A program made the translations under genes and the position numbers. Below, one piece after another: positions 34,608 through 45,025 of a DNA stretch of 64,000 bases. This DNA is from Aurantimicrobium minutum (GTDB lineage Bacteria; Actinomycetota; Actinomycetes; Actinomycetales; Microbacteriaceae), in the NCBI RefSeq assembly GCF_029894165.1, contig NZ_JARXXU010000001.1, positions 1,054,001 to 1,118,000 on the forward strand, written 5' to 3'. Within the stretch, counting starts at the first letter, position 1. Each line of letters begins with the position of its first letter. The notes below the pieces were generated by a model. The model saw nothing but the letters and a program-made list of their open reading frames with translations, did not search any database and was not told the origin of the DNA.

Positions 34608-34613
34608 AGTCGC

Positions 34614-34991
34614 ATGGCTTCTGTAGAACTCACCCAAGACAACTTTGACACCACCATTACCGAGAATGACATTGTTGTCGTTGACTTCTGGGCGGACTGG
34701 TGTGGCCCCTGCAAGATGTTTGCCCCCACTTTTGAGGCAGCGTCGGATAAATTTCCAGAAATCGTTTTTGGCAAAGTAGATACAGAAGCTGAACAGTCCC
34801 TTGCTGGTGCTGCGGGAATTCAGTCCATCCCTACCCTGATGGTGTTCCGTGAAAAGATTCTTCTTTTCTCCCAGGCTGGAGCACTTCCCCCGGCCGCTTT
34901 AGATGATTTGCTCGCCCAAGTCCAAGGTTTAGACATGGTCGCTGTTCACGCAGAGGTCGAGAAGCAACGTTCTGAAATGGAAGCCGAGTAG
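34614..34991 (+). CDS. Thioredoxin
   Basis: 125 residues. The fold is complete: VVVVDFWADWCGPCKMFAP holds the active-site CGPC (residues about 28-31), SIPTLMVF holds the cis-proline (about 77), and a helical tail of about 15 residues (AEVEKQRSEMEAE) extends beyond the usual end. Thioredoxins reduce protein disulfides and also persulfides. The gene is preceded by a CsoR/CstR-type operator and lacks a ribosome binding site. As it is coupled to DUF2202 and DUF4395 genes, it is more likely a stress- or sulfur-specific paralogue than the housekeeping trxA. Confidence 0.92.
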   Translation: MASVELTQDNFDTTITENDIVVVDFWADWCGPCKMFAPTFEAASDKFPEIVFGKVDTEAEQSLAGAAGIQSIPTLMVFREKILLFSQAGALPPAALDDLLAQVQGLDMVAVHAEVEKQRSEMEAE

Positions 34992-35013
34992 AAGTTTTTT
35001 CTTCTTGTTCATG

Positions 35014-35031
35014 AACACTCACAGGAGTGTT
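35014..35031 (+). terminator. Hairpin after the thioredoxin gene
   Basis: AACACTC (35014-35020) and GAGTGTT (35025-35031) form a perfect 7-bp stem with an ACAG loop, 22 nt after the stop. No T tract follows. Confidence 0.4.
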
Positions 35032-35060
35032 TGAGCCTGCTCTACTTAAACTGGTGAATT

Positions 35061-36014
35061 ATGAGCGTGTTACCGGCAGCAGTGGTGTTCAATCCTGCTT
35101 TGCCAACGCTTGACACTTTGCGAAAGATAGTCGCCGCGGCACAAAAGCGGGCAGGACTTCCGGAAACACTCTGGATTCCAGCCTCTTTTGACAACGGCGG
35201 ACTCCCGGCGTCGGTCGGAAATGTGTTGAGCAAGGTATCCGTGGTTCTTGTAGCTGGTGGTGACGGGCTTGTTCGTTCTGTCGCTGAAATCATCCAGGGC
35301 ACAGATACACCTCTCGGGATAATCCCGATGGGGACAGGGAACCTCCTGGCTAGAAACCTAGGGCTTCCTGTTGTCGATCGAACGAAATGTGTGTCAATTG
35401 CCTTTGGAAAAAACCACCGTCAAATCGATCTAGCTCGAGCAGAACTCGTCGGGGAAGAAACCACGACGCATGTGTTTTCTGTCATGGCTGGAATTGGTTT
35501 AGACGCAGACATGGCAGCCGGAGCTAGCATCTCTAAAAAGAAACGTTTCGGTTGGCTTGCCTACGTCCGACCAATAGTGCGGTCCGTTGCTCAAAATCGT
35601 CAGCAAGAAATGTCGTTCATTCTGGATGATCAACCACCAGTTATCTTCAAAGCACACACGGTAATAGTGGGTAACTGCGGGACACTTACTGCAAACCTGC
35701 TCCTGATGCCTGATGCAGTTCTGGATGATGGCTTGTTGAACATTGTCGTGTTAAACCCGAAGTATCTCTCTGGCTGGACACATATTTGGTCGCGTCTCGC
35801 AATTGGGGGAGCACTCAACCAAACGAAAGCAGGTCGACGCATTCTTGATCTCGCCCCTGAAATCAAAACATTGCGTTATGACCAACTTCGATCTGTGACC
35901 ATCACTCTGAAGGAGCGACAAACTGTCCAGTTAGATGGTGACAGTTACGGGAAGATTAATCGTATGACGGTGAGTGTTTTGCCGAAGGTGTTGACAGTTA
36001 AAGTGCCTTCCTAA
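35061..36014 (+). CDS. Diacylglycerol kinase-family lipid kinase
   Basis: 317 residues of the DAGK/YegS family. The nucleotide-binding loop is VLVAGGDGLVRSVAEII (about 54-70), followed by GIIPMGTGNLLARNLGLP (about 79-96). SVMAGIGLDADM near 140 and LDDGLLNIVVLNP near 222 are the usual second-domain motifs, and VTITLKERQTVQLDGD near 290 is the conserved closing block. It phosphorylates a diacylglycerol or related lipid in the membrane. The ATG follows GGTGAA. A secreted-protein gene follows after 43 bp. Confidence 0.9.
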   Translation: MSVLPAAVVFNPALPTLDTLRKIVAAAQKRAGLPETLWIPASFDNGGLPASVGNVLSKVSVVLVAGGDGLVRSVAEIIQGTDTPLGIIPMGTGNLLARNLGLPVVDRTKCVSIAFGKNHRQIDLARAELVGEETTTHVFSVMAGIGLDADMAAGASISKKKRFGWLAYVRPIVRSVAQNRQQEMSFILDDQPPVIFKAHTVIVGNCGTLTANLLLMPDAVLDDGLLNIVVLNPKYLSGWTHIWSRLAIGGALNQTKAGRRILDLAPEIKTLRYDQLRSVTITLKERQTVQLDGDSYGKINRMTVSVLPKVLTVKVPS

Positions 36015-36057
36015 GCCGAGTCGATAGGCAGGAGTTCTTTGTTATTGAGAGGAAATT

Positions 36058-37062
36058 TTGTCCACATTTCGTAAACTCAGTGCTGTATTTGTCGCACTCG
36101 GTATGTCTGTAGCGAGTTTGTCATTTTTTTCAGCGGTTCCTGCCTATGCCATTTCGTGTGCAGGCACTCCCTCTCAAATCTCCCTGTCAACAAACAATGC
36201 AAGTTGTGACTATCGGGGCTGGGATTTCACGGGCATGTCTATTTCTGGCGTTGATTTTTCCACTGCGTACCTCGCAGGAGCTCAATTCGGACCTAATGGA
36301 CCTACATTCACCACCTTGAGTAGTGTCGCGTTCGGAAATAACTCCAGCCACGGTGTGAATTTCAATCACGCTCACATCACGGGTTCAACTTTCTATCTCT
36401 CTGATATGGCAAGTTCAGATTTCGCTGACACCGTTCTCACCGGCTCGACGTTTCACTTCGCCCACTTAGAAGGCTCCTCTTTCATCAATGCTGATTTCAC
36501 GGGAGTAACAATCATCAATAGTTGGCTTGGTGGCGCAAATCTGTCTTATTCGAACATCACTCAAGCACAACTTGATGACGCCATATTGACCCCAGATACG
36601 ATTTGTCCAGACACTTATCCTTTAGGTGAACATGTGGGTAATTGCTTTAGTGCGCTCAAAGCACCACTACCCACGGTCACCGCCCCGGTGATTGGATCAA
36701 ACGGGTTCACCTTTGATATCACGAACAATGATCCGGACTATTACACCTTCACCGTTGCAGTAACTGCTGGCCCTGGTGTAGCAACATTAGGGACCCCTTC
36801 GGGTTCCACTCTTCCTGTGAATGTGACCAATGCCCCGCCAGGTTCCCAGACGGTGGTCACCATTACGGGATCTATCGGTTCCGGAGCCTCACAAGTAGTT
36901 AGTTCAACGACATACAACTACCAAGAACAGGTTGCCTCTGAGCTTGCTCGAACAGGTCTGAACAATGAAGAGATCCACTCCGGATTACTAGTGGGAGCTA
37001 GCCTTCTTGTTCTAGGAATGGGCGCACTAGTTATCTCGCGAAGAATCCGAACCTCAAACTAA
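36058..37062 (+). CDS. Secreted pentapeptide-repeat protein with LARTG wall-sorting signal
   Basis: 334 residues from TTG 36058, supported by GAGAGGAAA upstream and by a full signal peptide (TFRKLSAVFVALGMSVASL, cleavage near AYA). Residues about 45-185 contain A(D/N)FxxG-like pentapeptide repeats (ANLSYSNIT, SSFINADFTGV, ADMASSDFADTVLTGSTF in shortened form), which form a right-handed beta helix. A fibronectin/Ig-like part follows at 205-300. The C-terminus has LARTG, a hydrophobic span and SRRIR: a full LAxTG motif of class E sortases. It is probably attached to the cell wall; its role is unknown. Confidence 0.8.
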   Translation: MSTFRKLSAVFVALGMSVASLSFFSAVPAYAISCAGTPSQISLSTNNASCDYRGWDFTGMSISGVDFSTAYLAGAQFGPNGPTFTTLSSVAFGNNSSHGVNFNHAHITGSTFYLSDMASSDFADTVLTGSTFHFAHLEGSSFINADFTGVTIINSWLGGANLSYSNITQAQLDDAILTPDTICPDTYPLGEHVGNCFSALKAPLPTVTAPVIGSNGFTFDITNNDPDYYTFTVAVTAGPGVATLGTPSGSTLPVNVTNAPPGSQTVVTITGSIGSGASQVVSSTTYNYQEQVASELARTGLNNEEIHSGLLVGASLLVLGMGALVISRRIRTSN

Positions 37063-37108
37063 CCTTTTCGTTGCCATTGCAGGACAGTGTTCTTCGAGTG
37101 GGCGGTTT

Positions 37109-37342
37109 CTAGTCTTCCGAGTGAATACTGATGTAACCATCCGCATCCACTCGGATTGTTGTGCCATCATCCAGTTGAACAACGGGTCGATTCTCTAAAT
37201 ATGTCAGAGTCCAGTACCAGCCAGAAGTGTCCTGCTTGAGTGCAGAAAGCTCGCGTTCCACCTCAGCAATAGCTCCGAGCACAGCATGATCAAGACTGGC
37301 TGGTGCAGCTGTGTGGGCTGCCCATCTCGTTCCAAGTTGCAT
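37109..37342 (-). CDS. Small conserved hypothetical protein behind valS
   Basis: 77 residues. The chain has a helical N-terminus (APASLDHAVLGAIAEVERELSAL shortened: LDHAVLGAIAEVERELSAL) and a beta-rich end (RPVVQLDDGTTIRVDADGYI). I do not recognise a named family. The start codon lies 2 nt behind the valS stop, so it is translated from the valS transcript, perhaps by reinitiation, as no separate ribosome binding site is clear. Its place behind valS looks deliberate, but function is unknown. Confidence 0.6.
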   Translation of the reverse strand: MQLGTRWAAHTAAPASLDHAVLGAIAEVERELSALKQDTSGWYWTLTYLENRPVVQLDDGTTIRVDADGYISIHSED

Positions 37343-37344
37343 GC

Positions 37345-39921
37345 TTATTCGGCGACGGGTGCAAGTTCGATGTTGCTCACAGCCAGTTCGTCTGCTTCCA
37401 CGAAATTGAGCTCTGCGATACGGCCGGTCGCCATGAGGTCACCCTGAGCTTGTTCTAGCAGCGAGATGAGTGCTTCTGGGGCAGCAATCGTTGCGGTCAG
37501 AACCTCAGTTTTTTGACTTGCGGAAGCTTCGGTCTTGGAACGTCGAATACCAATCAACGCTTCAGATGCAGCCTTGAGAACTTCAGGGTTTCCGATGACG
37601 TCGTTGCCAGGGGTTGGCCAGCTGGCACGGTGGATACTGTCTGTATTGAACCACGACCAAGCTTCTTCGGTAGCAAACGGCAATACCGGTGCAAGCAAGC
37701 GCAAAAACACCGTCAATGCTTGGTTGAGGGCGGCGGCAGCGGAGGCTTGTTCCGGGTGATCCTGGTTATAGGCACGTTCCTTGACCAGCTCGAGGTAATC
37801 ATCAGTGAAGGTCCAGAAGAAGTGTTCCGTCACTTCGAGAGCCTTCGCGTGGTCGTAGTTCTGAAGAGCTTCTGTTGCTTCACGAACGACGTTGTGCAGA
37901 CTCTCGAGCATGGAGAGATCTAGAGGATTAGTGATCTGCGTTCCTGCAGGTGCTGTGAAGCTCAAAATGAACTTCGATGCGTTGAGGAGTTTGATGGCCA
38001 GACGGCGTCCAATTTTGATTTGTGTCGGATTTTGTGGATCAAAAGCCGCATCCGTTCCTAGGCGACTACTTGCCGCCCAGTACCGCACGGCATCTGAACC
38101 GTGCTGATCCAACATGTCGGCAGGAGTGACGACATTACCTTTGGACTTCGACATCTTCTTACGGTCAGGGTCGACAATAAAGCCTGAAATGGCAGCGTTT
38201 GTCCACGGCTTCGTTCCGGACTGGAGTGCCGAACGCAACATGGTGCTAAACAGCCAGGTACGAATAATGTCCTGGCCTTGGGGGCGCAGGTCGAAGGGGG
38301 AGACAAGGTTCCACAGTTCCTCATCGCGTTCCCAGCCGCCTGCAAGTTGTGGCGTCAAGCTGGATGTCGCCCAGGTGTCCATGACATCAACTTCTCCTTG
38401 GAAGCCGCCGGGGATTCCTCGCTGATCTTCGGTGTAACCCTGAGGAACATCGGTTGAAGGGTCAACTGGGAGTTGGGCACGGCTGGCAATGAGTGGCTCA
38501 TCGAAAACGGGGTTGCCATCTTTGTCGAGGGGGTACCACACGGGGATGGGCACACCAAAGAAGCGCTGACGAGAAATGAGCCAGTCACCGTTGAGTCCGT
38601 TGACCCAGTTCTCGTAGCGCACGCGCATGAAGTCAGGGTGCCAGGACATTTCTTGACCAAGGTCGATGAGTTTCTTCTTGAGCTCTTCATCCTTGGCGCC
38701 ATTGACGATATACCACTGGCGGGTGGAGACGATCTCGAGGGGCTTATCGCCTTTTTCGAAGAATTTCACAGGGTGCGAGATGGGTTCAGGTTCGCCCAGC
38801 ATCTCGCCTGATTCCTTGAGCATCTCCACCATGGCGGTTTTGGCGCTGAACGCAGTCTTACCGGCAAGCTCTGCATACGCTGCCTGAGCAGTGGGGGATT
38901 CGAGTCCCTCAGGTGCGTCAGAGATGAAACGGCCGTCGAATCCAATAACTGCACGGGTTGGCAAGTTCAGTTCACGCCACCACACGACGTCGGTTACGTC
39001 TCCGAACGTACAGATCATGGCAATACCGGTTCCCTTATCGGGCTGAGCCAGGTGGTGCGCAAGTACGGGAACTTCTACTCCGAAGACGGGTGTCTTCACG
39101 GTTTTACCAAAGTAGGGCTTGTAGCGTTCATCCTCTGGGTGTGCCACCAGGGCAACACAGGCGGGTAACAGCTCGGGGCGGCTGGTCATGATTTCGATAT
39201 GACCACCATCTGGTTTGTGGAATGTCAGGCGATGATAAGCACCTGGCATCTCCTTATCTTCCAGTTCTGCTTGGGCTACAGCAGTGCGGAAAGTGACATC
39301 CCAGAGCGTTGGGGCCATTGCTTGGTATGCCTCACCACGTGCGTGATTGTTGATAAAAGCCAATTGGCTCGTGGTGATGGTGTCATCAGAAATCGTGCGG
39401 TAGGTCTGTGTCCAGTCCACTGAAAGACCGAGCTGGCGCCACACATCTTCAAACTGCTTTTCGTCTTCAACGGTGAGCTTTTCGCACAGCTCAATGAAAT
39501 TACGGCGGCTAATGGGCAGTTGATCTGCTGCTTTGGAGCTCTTGTTGTCACCGCCTTCGAACGGAGGAACGAAGTTCTCGACATAAGCCAGGGTAGGGTC
39601 GCAGCGCACGCCGTAGTAGTTCTGAACGCGACGCTCGGTGGGTAGGCCGTTGTCATCCCATCCTGCGGGGTAGAACACTTCTTTGCCACACATGCGTTGG
39701 AAGCGTGCAATGACATCAGTGTGGGTGTAGCTAAAGACGTGGCCAATGTGAAGAGAACCAGAGGCAGTGGGTGGGGGAGTGTCAATCGAGTAGACAGTTG
39801 AACGGCTCTGGCCATCACGACGGAACCGGTAGAGACCCGTGTCTTCCCATTTCTTATCCCAGAGAGTTTCGAGTCCTTCTAGAGCCGGCTTATCAGGAAC
39901 GTTGGCGGGCGTCATGGTCAC
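37345..39921 (-). CDS. valS: Valine--tRNA ligase
   Basis: 858 residues of class I synthetase. The HIGH signature is GSLHIGHVFSYTHTDVIARF (about 55-74), the KMSKS motif is DRKKMSKSKGNVV near 590, and the anticodon-binding domain follows. The catalytic core is interrupted by the editing (CP1) domain at about 210-400. It charges tRNA-Val. The start could be GTG 39921 or ATG 39915; neither has a strong ribosome binding site. The gene is divergent from ileS. Unlike ileS, its leader shows no T-box motif. Confidence 0.96.
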   Translation of the reverse strand: MTMTPANVPDKPALEGLETLWDKKWEDTGLYRFRRDGQSRSTVYSIDTPPPTASGSLHIGHVFSYTHTDVIARFQRMCGKEVFYPAGWDDNGLPTERRVQNYYGVRCDPTLAYVENFVPPFEGGDNKSSKAADQLPISRRNFIELCEKLTVEDEKQFEDVWRQLGLSVDWTQTYRTISDDTITTSQLAFINNHARGEAYQAMAPTLWDVTFRTAVAQAELEDKEMPGAYHRLTFHKPDGGHIEIMTSRPELLPACVALVAHPEDERYKPYFGKTVKTPVFGVEVPVLAHHLAQPDKGTGIAMICTFGDVTDVVWWRELNLPTRAVIGFDGRFISDAPEGLESPTAQAAYAELAGKTAFSAKTAMVEMLKESGEMLGEPEPISHPVKFFEKGDKPLEIVSTRQWYIVNGAKDEELKKKLIDLGQEMSWHPDFMRVRYENWVNGLNGDWLISRQRFFGVPIPVWYPLDKDGNPVFDEPLIASRAQLPVDPSTDVPQGYTEDQRGIPGGFQGEVDVMDTWATSSLTPQLAGGWERDEELWNLVSPFDLRPQGQDIIRTWLFSTMLRSALQSGTKPWTNAAISGFIVDPDRKKMSKSKGNVVTPADMLDQHGSDAVRYWAASSRLGTDAAFDPQNPTQIKIGRRLAIKLLNASKFILSFTAPAGTQITNPLDLSMLESLHNVVREATEALQNYDHAKALEVTEHFFWTFTDDYLELVKERAYNQDHPEQASAAAALNQALTVFLRLLAPVLPFATEEAWSWFNTDSIHRASWPTPGNDVIGNPEVLKAASEALIGIRRSKTEASASQKTEVLTATIAAPEALISLLEQAQGDLMATGRIAELNFVEADELAVSNIELAPVAE

Positions 39922-40030
39922 AGGTATTTCTCGCTCTCTATGGGCGGCATCGTGTCAATGCCTCAGCAGGATTGCTGTGGCCTGATGCCTCAAATGGTGA
40001 TGTTCCTACTGTACTAAAGCCCGTAGAATG

Positions 40031-40221
40031 GTCAGTAACGACACCGATCCGGCTATCACCGGGGAGTTTTCGGAAGAACGGCCTTCTGGGTCTAGTAGAA
40101 CCGAACGGGACGAGCCCGTTATTGCTCACGAACAAGCGGTGAGATTCCTCACAAGCTCAGGTGGTACCGCGGAAGAAATTTCGTCCTGGCACAGTGTTTT
40201 ACTCAAAAATAACTGGAGCTT
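40031..40221 (+). promoter_or_regulatory. Translational T-box riboswitch (ultrashort Stem I) controlling ileS
   Basis: The T-box bulge GTGGTACCGCGG (40161-40172) pairs with the NCCA end of uncharged tRNA. Upstream, the small hairpin CCGG-CTATCA-CCGG (40050-40062) carries the Ile codon ATC (40056-40058) in its apical loop, the design of the actinobacterial ultrashort ileS T-box. AAGCTC (40153-40158) is exactly complementary to GAGCTT (40216-40221), which includes the ileS ribosome binding site GGAG, and lies next to the T-box, so the two pairings exclude each other. Uncharged tRNA-Ile should thus free the ribosome binding site and raise IleS synthesis. Confidence 0.88.
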
Positions 40222-40224
40222 CCC

Positions 40225-43200
40225 GTGACGTATCCCCGCCGTAACCCATTCGGTCAACAGGCAGACATTGTTCCTTCGCCCTCTTTCCCCGCTATCGAGG
40301 AGCAGATCCTTTCATTCTGGGAACAAGACGGCACCTTTCAGGCCTCAATAGACCAGCGTGCAGACGGTGATGAATGGGTTTTCTATGACGGTCCTCCGTT
40401 TGCTAACGGTCTTCCTCACTATGGTCACCTCCTCACCGGCTATGCCAAGGACCTGTTCCCTCGCTACCAAACCATGCGTGGCAAGAAAGTTGATCGACGT
40501 TTCGGGTGGGACACTCACGGTCTGCCCGCTGAGTTGGAAGCTATGCGCCAACTCGGCATCACAAAGAAGGAAGAAATTGAGGAGATGGGTATTGCTGCGT
40601 TTAACGCAGAAGCTCGTTCTTCCGTCCTTCGTTACACCGGGGAATGGCAACAGTATGTGACCCGCCAGGCCCGTTGGGTTGACTTTGAGAACGACTACAA
40701 AACACTCGATATCTCTTTCATGGAGTCCGTCATCTGGGCCTTCAAGCGTCTCTATGACAAGGGACTTGCCTACGAAGGCTTCCGTGTTCTGCCCTATTGC
40801 TGGAACGATGAAACCCCTTTGTCGAACCATGAACTGCGCATGGATGATGATGTCTACAAGATGCGTCAGGATCAGTCGGTCACCGTGACCTTCCCTCTGG
40901 CGGGGGACAAAGCAGCAGCGCTGGGCGTCGCTGGCGTCCGCGCTCTCGCGTGGACGACCACGCCCTGGACGTTGCCCACCAATGCTGCTCTGGCAGTAGG
41001 TCCCGCGATTCACTACGCAGTTGTTGCAGCAGGCCCCAACGGAGCAGCAGACGGTGCTTCCTCTGGTGATGCGGATTACCTCATCGCGGTCGATTTACTG
41101 GGCAACTATGCCAAGGACTTGGGTTATGAAGATGCGGCATCTGCGAAGGAAGCCGTCAAGGTCACAATTGTGGGCGCCGACTTAGAGGGTGTGACGTATC
41201 AGCGACTGTGGCATTACTACGCAGATGACGAGGAATATCAAGCCAACGCGTGGCAGATTCTCGTCGCTGACTATGTCACCACAGCAGACGGTACAGGGAT
41301 CGTTCACCAGGCCCCTGCATATGGTGAAGAGGACCAAAAGGTCTGTGAAACCGCAGGAATCGGCGTGCGCGTCTCCGTCGATGACGGTGGAAAGTTCCTG
41401 TCACGATTCGCAGAAGTTGCCGGCTTACAGGTTTTTGAAGCAAATAAGCCCCTCACTAACCTGCTGCGTGAACAGAGTCGATTGATTCGTGTTGCCTCTT
41501 ACGAGCACAGTTACCCTCACTGCTGGCGCTGCCGCCAACCCTTGATTTATCGTGCCGTCTCGTCGTGGTTTGTTTCTGTCACGACGTTCCGCGACCGCAT
41601 GGAGGAGCTCAACCAGCAGATCAACTGGGTTCCCGACAACGTCAAGGATGGTCAGTTTGGTAAGTGGGTGGCCAATGCACGTGACTGGTCTATTTCCCGT
41701 AACCGTTATTGGGGTTCTCCGATTCCTGTGTGGAAATCAGACAACCCGGAATACCCACGTATCGATGTGTATGGATCACTCGATGAACTCGAGCGTGACT
41801 TTGGAGTGCGTCCCACCGACTTGCACCGCCCCTTCATTGACGAATTGACCAGGCCAAACCCCGATGACCCCACGGGTAAGTCCACCATGCGCCGCATCGA
41901 AGACGTCTTGGATGTCTGGTTTGACTCCGGTTCTATGCCCTTTGCTCAGGTTCACTATCCATTTGAAAACCAGGAATGGTTTGATAGCCACAACCCTGCA
42001 GATTTCATTGTGGAATACATCGGTCAAACCCGTGGCTGGTTCTACACCCTCCATATTCTTGCCACAGCACTTTTTGATCGCCCGGCATTCAAGAATGTAG
42101 TTTCACACGGAATTGTCCTGGGCAACGATGGGCAGAAAATGTCCAAATCCTTGCGAAATTACCCCGATGTTTCTGAAGTATTTGACCGTGATGGCTCGGA
42201 TGCCATGAGATGGTTCCTGATGAGTTCCCCCGTGCTTCGAGGGGGCAACTTGGTTGTTACCGAAGAGGGCATTCGTGAGGGAGTTCGTCAACTTCTTTTG
42301 CCGTTGTGGAACAGTTACTACTTCTTTACCCTTTATGCCAACGCAGATAACTACGAAGCAACATGGCGCACAAACAGCCCACATGTATTGGATAAGTACC
42401 TGCTGGCCAAAACCCGTGACCTGATTGTAGAAGTCCAGGAACACTTGGATGCACTCGACTCCACCAATGCTGCAGAATCGTTGCGTAACTTCGCAGATGT
42501 ACTCACCAATTGGTATGTTCGCCGTTCACGTGATCGATTCTGGACGGGCGGTGTTGCAGCGTTCGACGCGTTCGACACGTTGTACACCGTGCTGGAGACA
42601 CTCTGCCGCGTCGCAGCACCTCTCCTCCCGCTCGTCACAGAGAACATCTGGCAAGGCCTCACGGGTGGGCGTTCTGTTCACCTCGAGGATTGGCCTGATG
42701 AGACGCTATTCCCCGCCGATCCCACCTTGGTGGCCTCGATGGATACTGTTCGTGAGATTACTTCCACAGCTCTGGCGTTGAGGAAGAAGGAAGGACTGCG
42801 TGTCCGACTTCCATTGGCCGACCTCACCGTGGTTTCTGAGTTGGCTGGTTCGCTCTTCCCCTTCAGCGACATTCTCCGAGATGAGTTGAACGTCAAACAG
42901 GTCCGGGTGGTCCTGCTCACGGAAGACTCCGCAGAGAACTATGGAATTACCCAAAAACTGAGCATTAATGCCCGTGCTGCAGGACCACGCCTTGGTAAGC
43001 AAGTTCAACAGATCATTCAAGCTGCGAAAGCAGGAGACTGGTCTGAATCTGGTGGTGTTGTTACTGCAGGCGGGGTTGAACTCGTCGAAGGCGAGTATGA
43101 CCTCACGTTGGAAACAGGTGATACTGGGGAATCTACTCAGGCACTCGCGTTGCTTCCCAGTGGCGGATTTGTCCTGCTCAACACAGAGACCTCGGTCGAA

Positions 43201-43569
43201 CTCGAAGCTGAGGGGTTGGCCCGCGATGTTATTCGTGCCGTACAAGACACCCGTAAGGCCGCAGGTTTTGAGGTTTCTGATCGAATCCACCTCGATGTGA
43301 TTTGTTTCTCTAATGCCGATGCCGCTGCATTGCGACTCGAGACCTCTGCGGATATTGCTGGAGATACTCTTGCTTCAGAATTTGCGGTGCACGACACCAC
43401 GTTCCATTCGGAGCTTGCTGGATACGCAGAAATTTCTCCTGCAGAGTGGCTCCCTTCTATAGCATCCACACCTGCAGAACACTTTGCTGTTATTCCTGCG
43501 GGGCAGTATGCCAACGAAGGTAGTTTCGTGGTGGCTGTATCCCGAGTGAATCGAGTAATTAATGTCTAG
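40225..43569 (+). CDS. ileS: Isoleucine--tRNA ligase
   Basis: 1114 residues, long-form class I synthetase. The HIGH-type signature is [18 protein letters not shown] (about 60-77), [16 protein letters not shown] is near 635, and [15 protein letters not shown] links them. It charges tRNA-Ile and edits valine through its CP1 insertion. The GTG start is preceded by GGAG, which the T-box leader can sequester. folC overlaps the stop by 8 nt, so ileS-folC-DUF4233-ndk form one translationally linked operon. The protein resembles the eukaryote-like type found in some bacteria, which is often linked to mupirocin resistance; that is a possibility, not shown. Confidence 0.96.
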   Translation: MTYPRRNPFGQQADIVPSPSFPAIEEQILSFWEQDGTFQASIDQRADGDEWVFYDGPPFANGLPHYGHLLTGYAKDLFPRYQTMRGKKVDRRFGWDTHGLPAELEAMRQLGITKKEEIEEMGIAAFNAEARSSVLRYTGEWQQYVTRQARWVDFENDYKTLDISFMESVIWAFKRLYDKGLAYEGFRVLPYCWNDETPLSNHELRMDDDVYKMRQDQSVTVTFPLAGDKAAALGVAGVRALAWTTTPWTLPTNAALAVGPAIHYAVVAAGPNGAADGASSGDADYLIAVDLLGNYAKDLGYEDAASAKEAVKVTIVGADLEGVTYQRLWHYYADDEEYQANAWQILVADYVTTADGTGIVHQAPAYGEEDQKVCETAGIGVRVSVDDGGKFLSRFAEVAGLQVFEANKPLTNLLREQSRLIRVASYEHSYPHCWRCRQPLIYRAVSSWFVSVTTFRDRMEELNQQINWVPDNVKDGQFGKWVANARDWSISRNRYWGSPIPVWKSDNPEYPRIDVYGSLDELERDFGVRPTDLHRPFIDELTRPNPDDPTGKSTMRRIEDVLDVWFDSGSMPFAQVHYPFENQEWFDSHNPADFIVEYIGQTRGWFYTLHILATALFDRPAFKNVVSHGIVLGNDGQKMSKSLRNYPDVSEVFDRDGSDAMRWFLMSSPVLRGGNLVVTEEGIREGVRQLLLPLWNSYYFFTLYANADNYEATWRTNSPHVLDKYLLAKTRDLIVEVQEHLDALDSTNAAESLRNFADVLTNWYVRRSRDRFWTGGVAAFDAFDTLYTVLETLCRVAAPLLPLVTENIWQGLTGGRSVHLEDWPDETLFPADPTLVASMDTVREITSTALALRKKEGLRVRLPLADLTVVSELAGSLFPFSDILRDELNVKQVRVVLLTEDSAENYGITQKLSINARAAGPRLGKQVQQIIQAAKAGDWSESGGVVTAGGVELVEGEYDLTLETGDTGESTQALALLPSGGFVLLNTETSVELEAEGLARDVIRAVQDTRKAAGFEVSDRIHLDVICFSNADAAALRLETSADIAGDTLASEFAVHDTTFHSELAGYAEISPAEWLPSIASTPAEHFAVIPAGQYANEGSFVVAVSRVNRVINV

Positions 43570-45025
43570 TGATGACCTCACTCCTGGCGGTTTTGCCAAC
43601 GGTGATTTCTCTTCGGATGACGACTACGAAGGTCTCGATCCTGCTGAACAGGACGAATATGCCCGTGCTGCTCAATTAGTGTTTGCAGAACTCCAGACTC
43701 GCCTTGGTGAAGGTATGCCCCAGCCTAGGCTGGAACCCACCAGACGGGTCGTGGAGCTTTTGGGCGATGTTCACCGTGCCTATCCCGTTATCCACATTGC
43801 AGGAACAAATGGAAAGACCACGACGGCACGCCTTATCGAGAGCATTCTGCGTTCTTATGGCCTGACAACCGGCGTTTTCACTTCTCCACATCTTGTTTCC
43901 TTCAACGAACGCATCCTGCTCGACGGGGTTCCCGTTCGTGATGATGTGCTGGTGACGAACTGGTTGGATGTGAAGCCCTATGTCGAGTTAGTAGATAGCG
44001 AGCTGGAAAAGAAAGGTGAGCCACGTCTGACCTTCTTTGAAGTCATGACGATTTTGGCGTATGGCACCTTCGCGGACGCTCCCGTTGATGTTGCGGTGGT
44101 TGAAGCTGGACTGGGGGGCGAGTGGGATTCCACCAACGTCGCTGATGGTGTGGTTGCTGTCTACACTCCGATTGCTTTGGATCATACAGATCGTCTGGGG
44201 AAAGATCTAGATACTATTTCGCGAACCAAATCAGGAATTATCAAGCCTTCCTCGATGGTTGTCTCAGCTGCTCAAGATCCCATCGTGCAAGCAGTTTTAG
44301 AAGAAGCTGTTGACCTCACGGAATCGACCCTGACATTCGTCTCTACTTCTTCCTCCCCAGAAGTCGGTAACCCCATCGCGGTTGTATCCCGCGCCGTTGC
44401 TGTCGGCGGACAATTGGTGACCATTCAGGGTGCCGCAGGGCGTTACGAAGACTTGTTTCTTGCACTCTATGGTGATCACCAGGCTGAAAATGCAGCGCTG
44501 GCCATTGCTGCAGTGGAAGCATTCTTGGGTGGTGCCTCACAAGCGCTCGAGCAAGAAGTGTTGGACGAAGCCTTCGCAACAGTCACATCACCTGGTCGAC
44601 TGCAGCTTGTCGCTGCTGAACCGACGGTGCTCGTGGATGCGGCTCATAACCCTCACGGTGCTCACTCGCTATCACGGGCACTGGGTACCTACTTCACTTT
44701 CGACGACGTGACCGTTGTGCTTGCCATCCTTGAAGATAAAGATGCTCAGGGGATTATCGAGGCGCTGGCTCCTGTTGCTTCGCGTTTCATTGTGACTACT
44801 GCTCCTACGGAGCGCACCAGGCCTGCCCGGGACTTGGGTTTTCTTGCTGCTGATCTGGTCGGAGAAGGCAACGTAATTATTGAGCCAGATCCAATTGTGG
44901 CTTTGGCCATGGCACGTGGTTATGCTGCCAACTCCGAACAGGGGGCAGTGGTTGTAACCGGTTCCATTACTTTGGTGGGTCTGACCATTGGTTTGGCTGC
45001 AGAGACGCAAGGATGGACATTGTGA
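43562..45025 (+). CDS. folC: Folylpolyglutamate synthase / dihydrofolate synthase
   Basis: 487 residues of the Mur-ligase superfamily. The P-loop is [17 protein letters not shown] (about 79-95); [13 protein letters not shown] follows near 105, the folate-binding and Mg region [15 protein letters not shown] near 180, and the C-terminal domain has [15 protein letters not shown] near 360. It adds glutamate to dihydropteroate and folates. The gene starts inside ileS and its 3' end overlaps the DUF4233 gene by 13 nt. The acidic N-terminal extension ([20 protein letters not shown]) precedes the catalytic core by about 60 residues. Confidence 0.93.
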   Translation: MSSDDLTPGGFANGDFSSDDDYEGLDPAEQDEYARAAQLVFAELQTRLGEGMPQPRLEPTRRVVELLGDVHRAYPVIHIAGTNGKTTTARLIESILRSYGLTTGVFTSPHLVSFNERILLDGVPVRDDVLVTNWLDVKPYVELVDSELEKKGEPRLTFFEVMTILAYGTFADAPVDVAVVEAGLGGEWDSTNVADGVVAVYTPIALDHTDRLGKDLDTISRTKSGIIKPSSMVVSAAQDPIVQAVLEEAVDLTESTLTFVSTSSSPEVGNPIAVVSRAVAVGGQLVTIQGAAGRYEDLFLALYGDHQAENAALAIAAVEAFLGGASQALEQEVLDEAFATVTSPGRLQLVAAEPTVLVDAAHNPHGAHSLSRALGTYFTFDDVTVVLAILEDKDAQGIIEALAPVASRFIVTTAPTERTRPARDLGFLAADLVGEGNVIIEPDPIVALAMARGYAANSEQGAVVVTGSITLVGLTIGLAAETQGWTL

